Shown here: in pieces, positions 43,681-53,101 of the stretch | How positions within the stretch are numbered: position 1 is the stretch's first letter | How the letters are laid out: the number at the start of each line of letters is the position of its first letter | Origin: Gemmatimonas phototrophica | GTDB lineage: Bacteria; Latescibacterota; UBA2968; UBA8231 | Length of the DNA: 64,000 nt | Assembly (NCBI GenBank): GCA_945861755.1 | Contig: CAMAVQ010000001.1 | Location: 41,308 to 105,307 of the forward strand | Reading direction: 5' to 3' | Notes under the pieces: generated by a model | Seen by the model: the letters and a program-made list of their open reading frames with translations, nothing else | What the model was told of the DNA's origin: nothing | The model's database searches: none | Position numbers and translations under genes: made by a program

Positions 43681-45513
43681 ATGGCTATCCGGCAATACGG
43701 GCCTGTGCTGGCCATTGTCCTGGCCGCGGCCCTGGCCTTTGCCAATTCCCTGGACAACGGCTTCCATTTCGACGACGAACATTCCCTGGTAGAGAACCCC
43801 CATATCCGCAGCCTGGCCAATATCCCGGCCTTCTTCGCGGACCCGCAGCTTTTTTCGCGGAACGTGGGCAGCGAGATGTACCGGCCCCTGGTGCTGGTCA
43901 GCTACGCGCTGAACTACCAGTTGGGAGGATACGCGGTGCCGGGGTACCACCTGGTGAATCTCGCCCTGCACGCGCTGGCCGCCTGCATGCTCTACCGGGT
44001 GCTGAGTACCCTAGGGCTGGGCAAGGGCGCGGCGCTGGCCGGTGGCTTGCTCTTTGCCGTGTACCCGCTGGCCGCCGAACCGGTGAACTACATCAGCAGC
44101 CGCTCCGAGAGCCTGGCGGCCCTGCTGGTGATGGGCGCGCTCCTGTGCCACGCCCGCTCAGGTACTAATTGGTCTCCTGGGGCCCTGCTCTGTTTCGGGG
44201 CGGCGCTTTTGAGCAAGGAGAGCGCGGCCATGGCGCCGGCCCTGCTGCTGGCCCACGACTGGGCTTTCAGGCCCGCAGCCCTGCAGGTACGGCGGCACGT
44301 CCCGTACTGGGCGGTGTTGGGGCTGTACCTGCTGGGCACCGGGCGATTGGTGGGGGAAGCGCTGGTGGATGCGCCGGTGCGCCACTGGGCAGCCCAGTGC
44401 TGCACCCAGGCCAAGGCCCTGGTCTTCTATCTCAAGTTGCTGGTCCTGCCCCATCCCCTCAGTGTGGAACACCAGTTTGCGGCGTCCACTTCCTTTTCCG
44501 AGGGGGCGGTGCTGGCCAGTCTGCTGCTGGTCGGTGTTTTGATCCTGGTTGCGACCCGCACCCTGGGCCGGCCAGCGCTCTTCTGGCTGGCCTGGATGGG
44601 CCTGGCCCTGCTGCCCACCCTGGTGGTGCCGCTGAATCTGCTGGTGGCCGAGCGCCGGCTCTATCTGCCCCTGGCCGGGGCCCTGGGCCTGGTGTTGTGG
44701 TTGAGCCGACAACAGCGGTTGCCCGCAAGACTGCTGGTGGGTGCGGCTGTGGGCATCGGCTTTTTGCTCACGGTGCAGCGCAACCGGGTCTGGGCCGACG
44801 AGGCCACCTTGTGGGAGGACGCCCGCCTGCACGGGCCGCAGATGGTGCGGCCCTACCTGCGTCTGGGCTTGGTGTACCGGCAGCGGGGCGCAGGGGCAGC
44901 GGCCGAACAGGCGTACCGCCGCGCCCTGGAACTCGATCCGGCCAATGCGCCGGCCCACAACAACCTCGGGAACCTGTACCGGGATCAGGGGCGCATGGCC
45001 GATGCCGAGGGGGAGTACCGCCAGGCCCTGGCGCTGCTGCCCCGCTACCCGGAGGCCCTCAACAACCTGGCCGCCCTGTACAGCAAGCAGGGGCGGATGG
45101 AGGAAGCGCTGGAGCTGTACGGGCGCGCTGTGGAGTTGGGCGGGGCGCGCGGCGAACTCTACAACAATATCGGCATCGCCCAGGCCCGCCTGGGGCATTG
45201 GGCCGACGCCGAGACGGCCCTGCGCCGATCCCTGGAACTCAAGCCCGAGGCCGGGGTGTATTTCAATCTTGGCGATGCGGTGGAGAATCAGGGGCGCCTC
45301 GCTGAGGCGGTCGAACTCTACCAGCAGGCCCTGCGCCTCGACCCCGGGTACGCCAAGCCCTATTACAATCTGGGATTGATCTACGAGCGGCAGGGCCTGG
45401 GGGCAGAGGCTGCCGAGGCGTACCGGGCCTTCCTCCGCCTGTGGCGGGAAGATCCGCGTTTTGCCGAGCAAGTGCGCCAGCGCCTGGCGGGCTTGGAGCA
45501 GGGGGCCCGATGA
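43681..45513 (+). CDS. TMTC-like membrane glycosyltransferase with TPRs, paralogue 3
   Basis: This 610-residue protein shows FHFDDEHSLVENPHIRSL (Asp31-Asp32), MYRPLVLVSYALNYQL, EPVNYISSRSESLAAL, LSKESAAMAP, TQAKALVFYLKLL, SVEHQF and LNLLVAERRLYLP. About six TPRs occupy the last 200 residues, close to consensus (NNLGNLYRDQGRMADAE). An in-frame ATG at 43342 lies inside asnB; 43681 is chosen because it follows the asnB stop by 4 nt and begins the hydrophobic leader shared by all copies. Its stop overlaps the next start by ATGA. Confidence 0.76.
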   Translation: MAIRQYGPVLAIVLAAALAFANSLDNGFHFDDEHSLVENPHIRSLANIPAFFADPQLFSRNVGSEMYRPLVLVSYALNYQLGGYAVPGYHLVNLALHALAACMLYRVLSTLGLGKGAALAGGLLFAVYPLAAEPVNYISSRSESLAALLVMGALLCHARSGTNWSPGALLCFGAALLSKESAAMAPALLLAHDWAFRPAALQVRRHVPYWAVLGLYLLGTGRLVGEALVDAPVRHWAAQCCTQAKALVFYLKLLVLPHPLSVEHQFAASTSFSEGAVLASLLLVGVLILVATRTLGRPALFWLAWMGLALLPTLVVPLNLLVAERRLYLPLAGALGLVLWLSRQQRLPARLLVGAAVGIGFLLTVQRNRVWADEATLWEDARLHGPQMVRPYLRLGLVYRQRGAGAAAEQAYRRALELDPANAPAHNNLGNLYRDQGRMADAEGEYRQALALLPRYPEALNNLAALYSKQGRMEEALELYGRAVELGGARGELYNNIGIAQARLGHWADAETALRRSLELKPEAGVYFNLGDAVENQGRLAEAVELYQQALRLDPGYAKPYYNLGLIYERQGLGAEAAEAYRAFLRLWREDPRFAEQVRQRLAGLEQGAR

Positions 45514-47342
45514 ACCCGCTGCGCTCGCGGTACCTGCCGCTGCTGGTGCTGGTCCTGCCCCTGCTGGTCTACCTCAATTCCCAGCAGAACGCGTTCCATT
45601 ACGACGACAGCCACGCCATTGTCGACAATCCCCATATCCGCACCCTCGCCAATCTTCCGGCCTATTTTGTCGACCCCACCCTCTTTTCGGCCAAGCCCGA
45701 GTACGCCATGTACCGGCCCCTGCTCCTGGGCAGTTTTGCGCTCAATTACGCGCTCAGTGGATATGAGGTGTGGAGCTATCACCTTTTCAATATTGCGCTA
45801 CACCTGTGGGCGGTGTGGCTGGTCTTCCGCATCGGGGAAGCCCTGTTGAAAGATCGGCCGGCAGCCGGCCTGGCGGCGCTGATCTTCGGGGTGCATCCCA
45901 TCAACAGCGAGGCGGTCAACTATATCAGCAGCCGCTCCGAGGTGCTGGCAGCGGCCTTTTTCCTCTGGGCATTGCTGCTTTTCCTGCGGCGGCGCGGCGA
46001 GGCTTGGGTGGGGGGGGCGTATCTGGCCGGGCTCTTGACCAAGTCCACGGTCATCGCGCTGCCGGCGGTGCTGGTCTGTTATCAGTGGATTTTCCCAGGG
46101 CGGTCGCTGCGAGAGCTAAGAAGATTGTACTTGGTCCTGGGCATCCTCAGCCTGGGCTATCTGGTGGGTGTCTGGAAGTTCCTGCACCGGGCGACCCTGG
46201 GTGCGCCGGTGCGGTCCTACAGCGAGCAGGGGTGGTCCCAAATCAAAGGCTTGGTCTTCTATCTCAAGCTGCTGCTGTGGCCCAGCGGCCTGAACGTGGA
46301 CCACCAATTCCAGGTCTCCGATACCCTCTTAGATCCCTTTGCGGCCAGCGCCTTTGCCCTGGTGCTCTCCCTGCTCTTCCTGGCCTTTTACCACCGCCGC
46401 CGGCATCCGCTGCCCCTCTTTCTGCTGCTCTTCGGGCTGATCGTCCTGGCCCCGGCCTCGCTGATCCCCCTCAACGTGCTGGTCAACGAACACCGGCTCT
46501 ACCTGTCCAGCGCCGCCTTTGCCCTGGCCCTCGGGTACGGGGCAGCGCAGTTGGCCCGGCGAGGCTGGCAGGAGGGGGTTGCCTGGGCCGGTCTGGCGCT
46601 GGTGGTGGGTTTGGGTTTTGCCACCTTTGAGCGCAACAAGGTATGGCAGAGCGAGCTGAGTCTGTGGAGCGACGCGGTGGCCAAGGCCCCCGACATGGCC
46701 AGACCTCGTTTCATCCTGGCCGAGGCCCAAGCCAGTGCCGGGGACACCGTTGCGGCGATCCAGACCATGGAAGCCGGATTGCAGCGCGATCCGAGTTTCC
46801 TGGTGGGGTACGTCCGGCTGGGGCAATGGCGTCAGGAGCAGGGACGCCTGGCAGAGGCAGGGGCCGCGTACGAGCGGGGGCTCAAGGTCCCGCCCCAGGA
46901 GGACCCGGAGCAGCTAGTGCAGCGGGCGGGATTGTGGTCCGGGTTGGCAGAAACGCGGCGGTTGATGGGAGACTGGCAGGGGAGTCTGGGGGCCTATCAA
47001 CAAGCCTTGGCCCTGGCCCCGGCCCAGCCTGACCTGTACAACAACACCGGCAACGTATTGCAAGAGTTGCAGCGGCCCGCCGAGGCCCTGGTCCTGCACC
47101 AACGGGCCCTGGAACTGAACCAGATGGACCCGCGCACCTGGGTGAACCTGGGCAGCGCCTATTTTGCCCTGAGGGACCTGGGCGCTGCCCGTCGGGCCTT
47201 TGCCAGAGCGGTGGAGCTGGACCCGCGCTACGGTTTGGCCTGGGCCAATCTGGCGGTGGTGCAGGAGCAACTCGGAGACCATCGCGCTGCTGCCGAGGCG
47301 CGGCAGCGGGTGGCCCAATTAGGGGGCGTCAGCCATGAGTAG
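45510..47342 (+). CDS. TMTC-like membrane glycosyltransferase with TPRs, paralogue 4
   Basis: This 610-residue protein has FHYDDSHAIVDNPHIRTL (Asp32-Asp33), MYRPLLLGSFALNYAL, EAVNYISSRSEVLAA, LTKSTVIALP, KGLVFYLKLLLWP, NVDHQF and LNVLVNEHRLYLS. The TPR region holds about six repeats, with a longer non-canonical insert around residues 455-480. It starts inside the stop of copy 3 (ATGA) and overlaps copy 5 by 8 nt. As in the other copies, the EHQF/DHQF segment is retained and may line the donor site. Confidence 0.76.
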   Translation: MNPLRSRYLPLLVLVLPLLVYLNSQQNAFHYDDSHAIVDNPHIRTLANLPAYFVDPTLFSAKPEYAMYRPLLLGSFALNYALSGYEVWSYHLFNIALHLWAVWLVFRIGEALLKDRPAAGLAALIFGVHPINSEAVNYISSRSEVLAAAFFLWALLLFLRRRGEAWVGGAYLAGLLTKSTVIALPAVLVCYQWIFPGRSLRELRRLYLVLGILSLGYLVGVWKFLHRATLGAPVRSYSEQGWSQIKGLVFYLKLLLWPSGLNVDHQFQVSDTLLDPFAASAFALVLSLLFLAFYHRRRHPLPLFLLLFGLIVLAPASLIPLNVLVNEHRLYLSSAAFALALGYGAAQLARRGWQEGVAWAGLALVVGLGFATFERNKVWQSELSLWSDAVAKAPDMARPRFILAEAQASAGDTVAAIQTMEAGLQRDPSFLVGYVRLGQWRQEQGRLAEAGAAYERGLKVPPQEDPEQLVQRAGLWSGLAETRRLMGDWQGSLGAYQQALALAPAQPDLYNNTGNVLQELQRPAEALVLHQRALELNQMDPRTWVNLGSAYFALRDLGAARRAFARAVELDPRYGLAWANLAVVQEQLGDHRAAAEARQRVAQLGGVSHE

Positions 47343-49356
47343 GACCTGGACCGGGGCCGGCGCCCTGCTGCTGGTCTGCCTGCTCGGGTACGCCAATTCC
47401 CTCTCTGGGTCCTTCCACTACGACGACTTTCATTCCATCGTCGACAACCCGCATATCCGTACCCTCGGGAATCTGCCGGCCTTTTTCACTGACCCGCTGA
47501 TGTTCTCCGGCGACCTCGAAAAGAAGATGTACCGGCCCCTGGTGCTGCTCAGCTACGCCGGCAACTATGCCCTGGACGGCTATGAGGTGCAGGGGTACCA
47601 TCTGGTCAATATCCTCCTCCACCTGGGCTGCAGCCTGCTGGTGTGGCGGCTGGGGCTGCGCCTCTTTGGCAGCGGCTTGCTGGCAGGGCTGCTTTTTGCC
47701 GTCCATCCCTTGTGCAGTGAGCCGGTCAACTATATCAGCAGTCGCTCCGAGTCCATGGCGGCTCTGGGGTACCTGGGGGCATTGCTCGCGCACCTGAAAG
47801 CAGAGGGCCAACCCCGTTTCAGGTGGCTGTCCCTAGGTTGCCTGGCCCTGGCCCTGCTCTCCAAGGAGATCGCCCTTACCCTGCCGGCGGCCCTGTGGCT
47901 AGTGGACCGCTGGCGCGGCCAGCCCCTGGGGTGGCGGTCTTATGCGCCCTATGCGGGGTTGGTGGGGGCCTACGGGTTGGTGCTGGTCCTCAACCGCTTC
48001 CTCACCGACTCGCTGGTTGCGCCCGTGCATTCCCCCTGGGTGCAGGCTTGGACCCAGGTCAAGGCCCTGGTCTATTACCTGCGCCTGGCCTGGATGCCCC
48101 AGGCCCTGAGTGTGGAGCATCAGTTCTTTGAGTCCACCGGTCCTGACGCCATTTCCCTGGCGGCCTTAGCTCTGGTGTTCTCACTGGGGTACCTGGCCTG
48201 GCGGGGCCGGTTTACCCTGCCCGGCCTGGTGCTGGCCTGGAGTTTTCTGGTCCTGCTGCCAGTGCTGCTCATGCCCCTCAACATGCTGGTCAATGAGCGC
48301 CGGCTCTACCTGGTGGTGGCTGGCTTGGCCTGGTTGGTGGGGGGCACCGCGACGGCCCGCACCCGGCCTTTGCTCTATCTTCTGGTGCCGCTGTGCGGGC
48401 TGCTGACCTGGAATCGCAACGCGGTCTGGAAGGATGAGCTGAGCCTGTGGCGGGATGCCCTGGCCAAGGGGTCTCACATGTACCGGGTGCAGACCAATCT
48501 GGGCAAGGCGCTGCAGTTGGCCGGGGACAGCGAAGGTGCGCTGAGGGCGTATCAGCAAGCGCTGAAGCTGGATGACCGGCACGGGGATGCATACAACAAC
48601 ATCGCCACCATCCACCATCAGCAGGGCCAACTGGACGAGGCCATCACGTGGTACCACAAAGCCATCGAGCGTTATCCCAAGTACGAGGAGATCTACCAGA
48701 ACCTCGCTGACGCATACAGCAAGAAAGGGGATTTGGCGCAGGCCGTGGCTATGTATCAGCAGGCCCTGAAGCTAAACCCCCAGGACGGCCCGGCCTGGAA
48801 TAACTGCGGTCAGACCCTGTACCAGGCAAAGCGCTGGGCCGAGGCCGAAGCGGCTTTCCTGCGGGCCGTCGAACTCATTCCCCAGCAGCCCGAACCGTAC
48901 AATAACCTGGGCAATCTGTACCGCGAGCAGGGCCAGTACGCCCAGGCAGTGGAGCGCTACCAGCAGGCCCTTGATCGCCACCCCGAACAGGAGGCGCAGG
49001 TGCGGCTGAACCTGGCCGGGGCCTGGAGGCAGTCGGGCCAGCAGGAACGGGCCATGCAGGTCCTGGCCGAGGTGTTGGCCCTGGACCCGGCGCAAAACCG
49101 GGCGCGGGTCGAATATGCCGAGTTGTTGGGTGAGGCGGGCCGGCATGCCGAAGCAGTGGCGCAGTTCCAAGCCGCCCTGGCTCGCGAGCCCCAGTATGCG
49201 CGGGCCTGGTTCGGGTTGGCCCGAGCCCTGGAGGTAGTCGGGCAACTGGAGCAGGCCGCCGGGGCGTACCGCCATTTCCTGGAATTGTGGAAGACGCCCG
49301 ACAGTCGGACCGCCTTGGCCCGGGAGCGCCTGAAGCTGCTGGAGGGCCACCGATGA
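47335..49356 (+). CDS. TMTC-like membrane glycosyltransferase with TPRs, paralogue 5
   Basis: This 673-residue protein has one of the longest TPR tails, with about eight repeats after residue 390 (YNNIATIHHQQGQLDEAI, YQNLADAYSKKGDLAQAV). The membrane domain has FHYDDFHSIVDNPHIRTL (Asp30-Asp31), MYRPLVLLSYAGNYAL, EPVNYISSRSESMAAL, LSKEIALTLP, VKALVYYLRLAWMP, SVEHQF and LNMLVNERRLYL. Its ATG lies 8 nt before the end of copy 4, and its stop overlaps copy 6 (ATGA). Part of the ISSRSES-coding region is an exact 33-nt repeat of copy 6. Confidence 0.77.
   Translation: MSRTWTGAGALLLVCLLGYANSLSGSFHYDDFHSIVDNPHIRTLGNLPAFFTDPLMFSGDLEKKMYRPLVLLSYAGNYALDGYEVQGYHLVNILLHLGCSLLVWRLGLRLFGSGLLAGLLFAVHPLCSEPVNYISSRSESMAALGYLGALLAHLKAEGQPRFRWLSLGCLALALLSKEIALTLPAALWLVDRWRGQPLGWRSYAPYAGLVGAYGLVLVLNRFLTDSLVAPVHSPWVQAWTQVKALVYYLRLAWMPQALSVEHQFFESTGPDAISLAALALVFSLGYLAWRGRFTLPGLVLAWSFLVLLPVLLMPLNMLVNERRLYLVVAGLAWLVGGTATARTRPLLYLLVPLCGLLTWNRNAVWKDELSLWRDALAKGSHMYRVQTNLGKALQLAGDSEGALRAYQQALKLDDRHGDAYNNIATIHHQQGQLDEAITWYHKAIERYPKYEEIYQNLADAYSKKGDLAQAVAMYQQALKLNPQDGPAWNNCGQTLYQAKRWAEAEAAFLRAVELIPQQPEPYNNLGNLYREQGQYAQAVERYQQALDRHPEQEAQVRLNLAGAWRQSGQQERAMQVLAEVLALDPAQNRARVEYAELLGEAGRHAEAVAQFQAALAREPQYARAWFGLARALEVVGQLEQAAGAYRHFLELWKTPDSRTALARERLKLLEGHR
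47722..47754 (+). repeat. Exact 33-nt direct repeat, copy in paralogue 5
   Basis: These 33 bases are identical to 49746-49778 in the next paralogue. They encode the core of the conserved PVNYISSRSES motif. Perfect identity including third-codon positions, about 2 kb apart in the same orientation, suggests recent duplication or gene conversion, or a codon-constrained motif. Confidence 0.8.
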
Positions 49357-51143
49357 GCGCCCTGCAGCGTCTGCTCCTGCTGGCTGGCCTGGTGGTCCTG
49401 GCGTACGCCAACTCCCTCCAGGGGAGTTTCCACTACGACGATTTCCACTCGCTGCTCAACAATCCGCATATCCGGTCCCTGGCACAGGTGGGGGCATTTT
49501 TCACCGATCCGGGGCAGTTCTCCGAAGACCCGGGCAAGGCCATGTACCGGCCCTTCCTGCTGGTGAGTTATGCGCTGAACTACGCGGTGGGGCAGTACGC
49601 GACCCTCGGGTACCACCTGGTTAACCTGGCCCTGCACCTGGGCTGCGCGCTCTTGGTGTGGCGTTTGGGTCTGCAGGCAGGGGCTGGCCAGCGCGGGGCC
49701 TGGGCTGCAGCCCTTTTGTTCGCCCTCTGCCCCCTGGCCACCGAACCGGTCAACTATATCAGCAGTCGCTCCGAGTCCCTGGCGGCCCTGGGGTACTTGG
49801 CGGGCCTGAGCCTGTTCCTGGACCGGCGGCACTGGCTGGCCCTGGCTTGTTTTGCCCTGGCGCTGGGGGCCAAGGAGATGGCCATTACCCTGCCGGCGGC
49901 CCTGTGGCTGGCCGAGCGCTTTGCCCTCAGGCGCCCCTCCCGCTGGCAAGAACATGTACCTTTCTGGGGGATGGGGCTGCTCTATCTGGGGGTGTTGTGG
50001 TCCTTTGGCCTGATCGGGCGAGCGCACCAGAGCGGCACGGCGCCTCCGCGCGACCTGTGGATCCAGCTGTGGACCCAGGCCAAGGCCGCCCCCTATTACC
50101 TCAAGCTGGTGCTCATGCCGGTGGGCCTCAATGTCGAGCACGCCTTCTCTGAGGCGGCCCATCCCTGGCACCCGGCGGTCTGGTGCAGCCTGTTGCTGGT
50201 CGCCTCCCTGGCTTGGCTGGGTTGGCGCAGTTGGCCGCGAGTTTGGGTAATCTGGCTGAGCCTGGGGGTGATCGCCCTGCTGCCGGCCACCCTGGTGCCG
50301 CTCAACGTGCTGGTCAACGAACACCGGCTTTATCTGCCCCTGGCTTTTGCGACCCTGGCAGCCGGGTCGGTCTGGGCACAGGTGCGCGCGTACCAGAAAC
50401 ACGGCATGGTGCTACTGGGACTCTGCATCGGGCTGGTATTCCTGCGCAATCAGGAGTGGAAGAATGAACTGAGTCTGTGGGGTGTCTCTGTCCGGCGCAG
50501 TCCCTCCATGCCCAGGGCGCACGTCCAGTTGGGCACTGCCCTGCGACACGCAGGTGATCGCCAAGGGGCGAGAAGAGAATTCGAGGCGACCCTGCACCTG
50601 GACCCTCAACACCGCGCAGCGCGCACCAACCTGGGCAACCTCTATTACGAGGCCGCCGGCACCCAGACCGACACCGCCACAGCCCGGGCCTCTTATGAGC
50701 GAGCGGTCGCCGAGTACGAGCAGGTGCTCAAACTGGACCCCGAGTACAAAGATGCGCTCAACAGCCTGGGCAGCGCCTATTTGAGGTTGGGGCGGGTGGC
50801 CGAGGCCGTTGAAGTGTACCAGCGGGTGGTGGCGCTTTCGCCCCATTTCCCCGAAGGGTATTACAACCTGGGACTGGCCCTGGTGCGGCAAAGTCAGTAT
50901 GGCCCGGCCATCGCCGCGTACCAGCAGGCCCTGCGCCTGCACCCCGACGCCGAGACCTGGTGCAGCTTAGGTGAGGCGCTGCTGCTCGACGGCCAACAGG
51001 CCCAGCGCCAGGGGGCCCCGGACGGGGGCCGCCGGCAGTGGCAGGAGGCCACGGGGTGTTTCCAGCAGGCTCTAACCCTGGAACCGGGCAATACGCTGGC
51101 CGCCCTACGGTTGCGCCAGTTGCAGCAGGGAGGGGCGCGGTGA
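49353..51143 (+). CDS. TMTC-like membrane glycosyltransferase with TPRs, paralogue 6
   Basis: This 596-residue protein keeps FHYDDFHSLLNNPHIRSL (Asp29-Asp30), MYRPFLLVSYALNYAV, EPVNYISSRSESLAAL, GAKEMAITLP, TQAKAAPYYLKLVLMP, NVEHAF and LNVLVNEHRLYLP. The membrane domain is most like copy 5. The TPR tail has about five repeats and a polar insert before the last one (QRQGAPDGGRR). ATG at 49353 gives an ATGA overlap with copy 5; an in-frame ATG at 49287 is within that gene. Confidence 0.76.
   Translation: MSALQRLLLLAGLVVLAYANSLQGSFHYDDFHSLLNNPHIRSLAQVGAFFTDPGQFSEDPGKAMYRPFLLVSYALNYAVGQYATLGYHLVNLALHLGCALLVWRLGLQAGAGQRGAWAAALLFALCPLATEPVNYISSRSESLAALGYLAGLSLFLDRRHWLALACFALALGAKEMAITLPAALWLAERFALRRPSRWQEHVPFWGMGLLYLGVLWSFGLIGRAHQSGTAPPRDLWIQLWTQAKAAPYYLKLVLMPVGLNVEHAFSEAAHPWHPAVWCSLLLVASLAWLGWRSWPRVWVIWLSLGVIALLPATLVPLNVLVNEHRLYLPLAFATLAAGSVWAQVRAYQKHGMVLLGLCIGLVFLRNQEWKNELSLWGVSVRRSPSMPRAHVQLGTALRHAGDRQGARREFEATLHLDPQHRAARTNLGNLYYEAAGTQTDTATARASYERAVAEYEQVLKLDPEYKDALNSLGSAYLRLGRVAEAVEVYQRVVALSPHFPEGYYNLGLALVRQSQYGPAIAAYQQALRLHPDAETWCSLGEALLLDGQQAQRQGAPDGGRRQWQEATGCFQQALTLEPGNTLAALRLRQLQQGGAR
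49746..49778 (+). repeat. Exact 33-nt direct repeat, copy in paralogue 6
   Basis: This is the partner of 47722-47754, with the same 33 bases in the same codon frame and the same PVNYISSRSES context. Other copies of the array share shorter, imperfect versions of this stretch. A crossover here would delete about 2 kb and fuse paralogue 5 to paralogue 6 in frame. Confidence 0.8.
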
Positions 51144-53101
51144 CTGCACTGGCTGCCCAGCCCCGCAAGGTCGCGATGATCCTGGTGGGGGTGGTGTTCC
51201 TGCTCTATCTGAACTCGTTGGGCAATGCCTTCCAGTACGACGACAAACACGCCATCGTCGCCAATCCGCATCTGTCCAGCCTGGGCAATATCCCCGCCTT
51301 TTTTGTCCACCCCGAGTACTTTTCTGGCGATCCCGAAAAGGCCATGTACCGGCCCCTGCTGCTGGTCAGCCTGGCCCTGAACTACGCCTGGAGCCGGACC
51401 CAGACCTATTCCTATCACCTGGTCAACGTGGGGTTACACGCCCTGTGCAGCGTGCTGGTCTGGGCCCTGCTGCGCCAGCTGGGCCGGTCGGCCGGCTTGG
51501 CCCTGCTGGGCGGGCTGATCTTCGCGCTCCATCCCCTTTGCGCCGAGCCGGTCAACTACATCAGCAGTCGCTCGGAGTTGCTGGCCGCGGCGCTGGTGCT
51601 GGGGGCCTGCTGGGCCGAGGGAGAAGGGCGGCGTTGGCTGGGCTTGGGATGTTTTGCGCTCGGGCTGCTCTCCAAGGAAAGCGCGATCGTCTTGCCGGCC
51701 CTGCTCCTGTGCCGGGAGTACAGCCTGGGCAGACTGAAGGGCGCATGGTCCAGATATATCCCGTACGGCGCGGTGGCCCTGCTTTACCTGGGGGCGGTGC
51801 GCCCCTTCCTGGCCAAGGCGGTGTTCACCGCCCCGGTGCGGCCCCTGGCCGAGCAGTTGGGCACCCAGGCCAAGGCCCTGGTCTATTATCTCAAACTGCT
51901 GCTGATGCCCACTGGGCTGAGCGTACACCACGCCTTCTCGGTCTCCTCGCTGGCGGGAGGGTTGGCTTTGCTGAGCCTGGCGCTGATCCTCTCGCTGGCC
52001 CTGTGCGGCCGGGCCGCCGGGCGCGGCGCTTTTGTCTTTGGGGCCGGCTGGGTACTCATCGCCCTGGCGCCCACCTCGCTGGTGCCCCTCAATATCCTGG
52101 TCAACGAACATCGGCTCTATCTGCCCCTGGTTGGGTTGCTGATCTGGCTGAGTGGGCTGGAGGGGCTGCCACGTCTGGGCCGGGCCTGGTTGGCGCTGCC
52201 CCTGGTGTTGGGCCTGTTGGTCCTGCAGCGCAACACGGTGTGGAGAGACGAGGGCACCCTGTGGGCCGACGCGCTGAAAAAAGCCCCGGGGGAGGTGCGC
52301 CCTTATGTGTTTCTGGGAAACCACCTGCGGGCCCAGGGCCAGCTCGAGGAAGCCGCCGCGTTGCTCAAGCGCGCCCTAGACCTGGAGCCGGACAATCCCA
52401 CCGCCCGCGCCAATCTGGGCACCACCTACGAGAAGATGGGCCGCTACGACCAGGCCATCGCCCTGTACGAAGAGATTGTCAGCCAACACCCGGACCAGGG
52501 GGAGATGCGCTACAACCTGGGCCGTACCTACCAGTTGGCCGGGCAGCTGGAACAGGCCAAGGCCCAGTACCTTTTGATTTCTCCCCAGACGCGCCACTAC
52601 GACCTGGTGTTACACAACCTGGGGCTCCTGCACGAGCAGGCAGCTCGCCTCGACAGTGCCTATTATTATTACAGTCAGGTCGCCGGTGAAGGGGAGGAGG
52701 CCAGGGATGGTCGCCAGAGCCGCGAGAGACTCTTGCGCGAGCTGCCCCACCGCGCCCCACCGCTGATCGAAAAGGGCCAGGCCCCGCAGGTGGAGGCCTG
52801 GTGCCGGCTGGTGTTGGCGCAAAACCCAGGGCACCAGGAGGGGATGTTCTTCCTGGCGGTAGCCCTTTTTGCCCAGGGGCGTTATGCCGAAAGCATCGCT
52901 CTCAACCAGCAGTTGGTGGTCCTGCACCCCGATTTCGGTGAAGGGCGCCTGCAGTTGGCCAATGCCCTCGAAAGTGGGGGCCGGCCCGCCGAGGCAGTGC
53001 CGGTATATCGGGACTTGGCCGCGCGAGGGGGCGATCCTTCCCTGCGCGCCGAGGCAAACATGCGGTTGCAGAATCTGGAAAGGAGGTTGGGTCGCCCGTG
53101 A
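51140..53101 (+). CDS. TMTC-like membrane glycosyltransferase with TPRs, paralogue 7
   Basis: This 653-residue protein starts with GTG at 51140 inside the previous stop (GTGA); an ATG at 51038 would overlap copy 6 by over 100 nt. Motifs: FQYDDKHAIVANPHL (Asp34-Asp35), MYRPLLLVSLALNYAW, EPVNYISSRSELLAA, LSKESAIVLP, TQAKALVYYLKLLLMP, SVHHAF (Glu replaced by His) and LNILVNEHRLYLP. The tail of about 250 residues has roughly six or seven TPR-like units, broken by a Pro/Arg-rich linker near residue 530. Confidence 0.76.
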   Translation: MTALAAQPRKVAMILVGVVFLLYLNSLGNAFQYDDKHAIVANPHLSSLGNIPAFFVHPEYFSGDPEKAMYRPLLLVSLALNYAWSRTQTYSYHLVNVGLHALCSVLVWALLRQLGRSAGLALLGGLIFALHPLCAEPVNYISSRSELLAAALVLGACWAEGEGRRWLGLGCFALGLLSKESAIVLPALLLCREYSLGRLKGAWSRYIPYGAVALLYLGAVRPFLAKAVFTAPVRPLAEQLGTQAKALVYYLKLLLMPTGLSVHHAFSVSSLAGGLALLSLALILSLALCGRAAGRGAFVFGAGWVLIALAPTSLVPLNILVNEHRLYLPLVGLLIWLSGLEGLPRLGRAWLALPLVLGLLVLQRNTVWRDEGTLWADALKKAPGEVRPYVFLGNHLRAQGQLEEAAALLKRALDLEPDNPTARANLGTTYEKMGRYDQAIALYEEIVSQHPDQGEMRYNLGRTYQLAGQLEQAKAQYLLISPQTRHYDLVLHNLGLLHEQAARLDSAYYYYSQVAGEGEEARDGRQSRERLLRELPHRAPPLIEKGQAPQVEAWCRLVLAQNPGHQEGMFFLAVALFAQGRYAESIALNQQLVVLHPDFGEGRLQLANALESGGRPAEAVPVYRDLAARGGDPSLRAEANMRLQNLERRLGRP

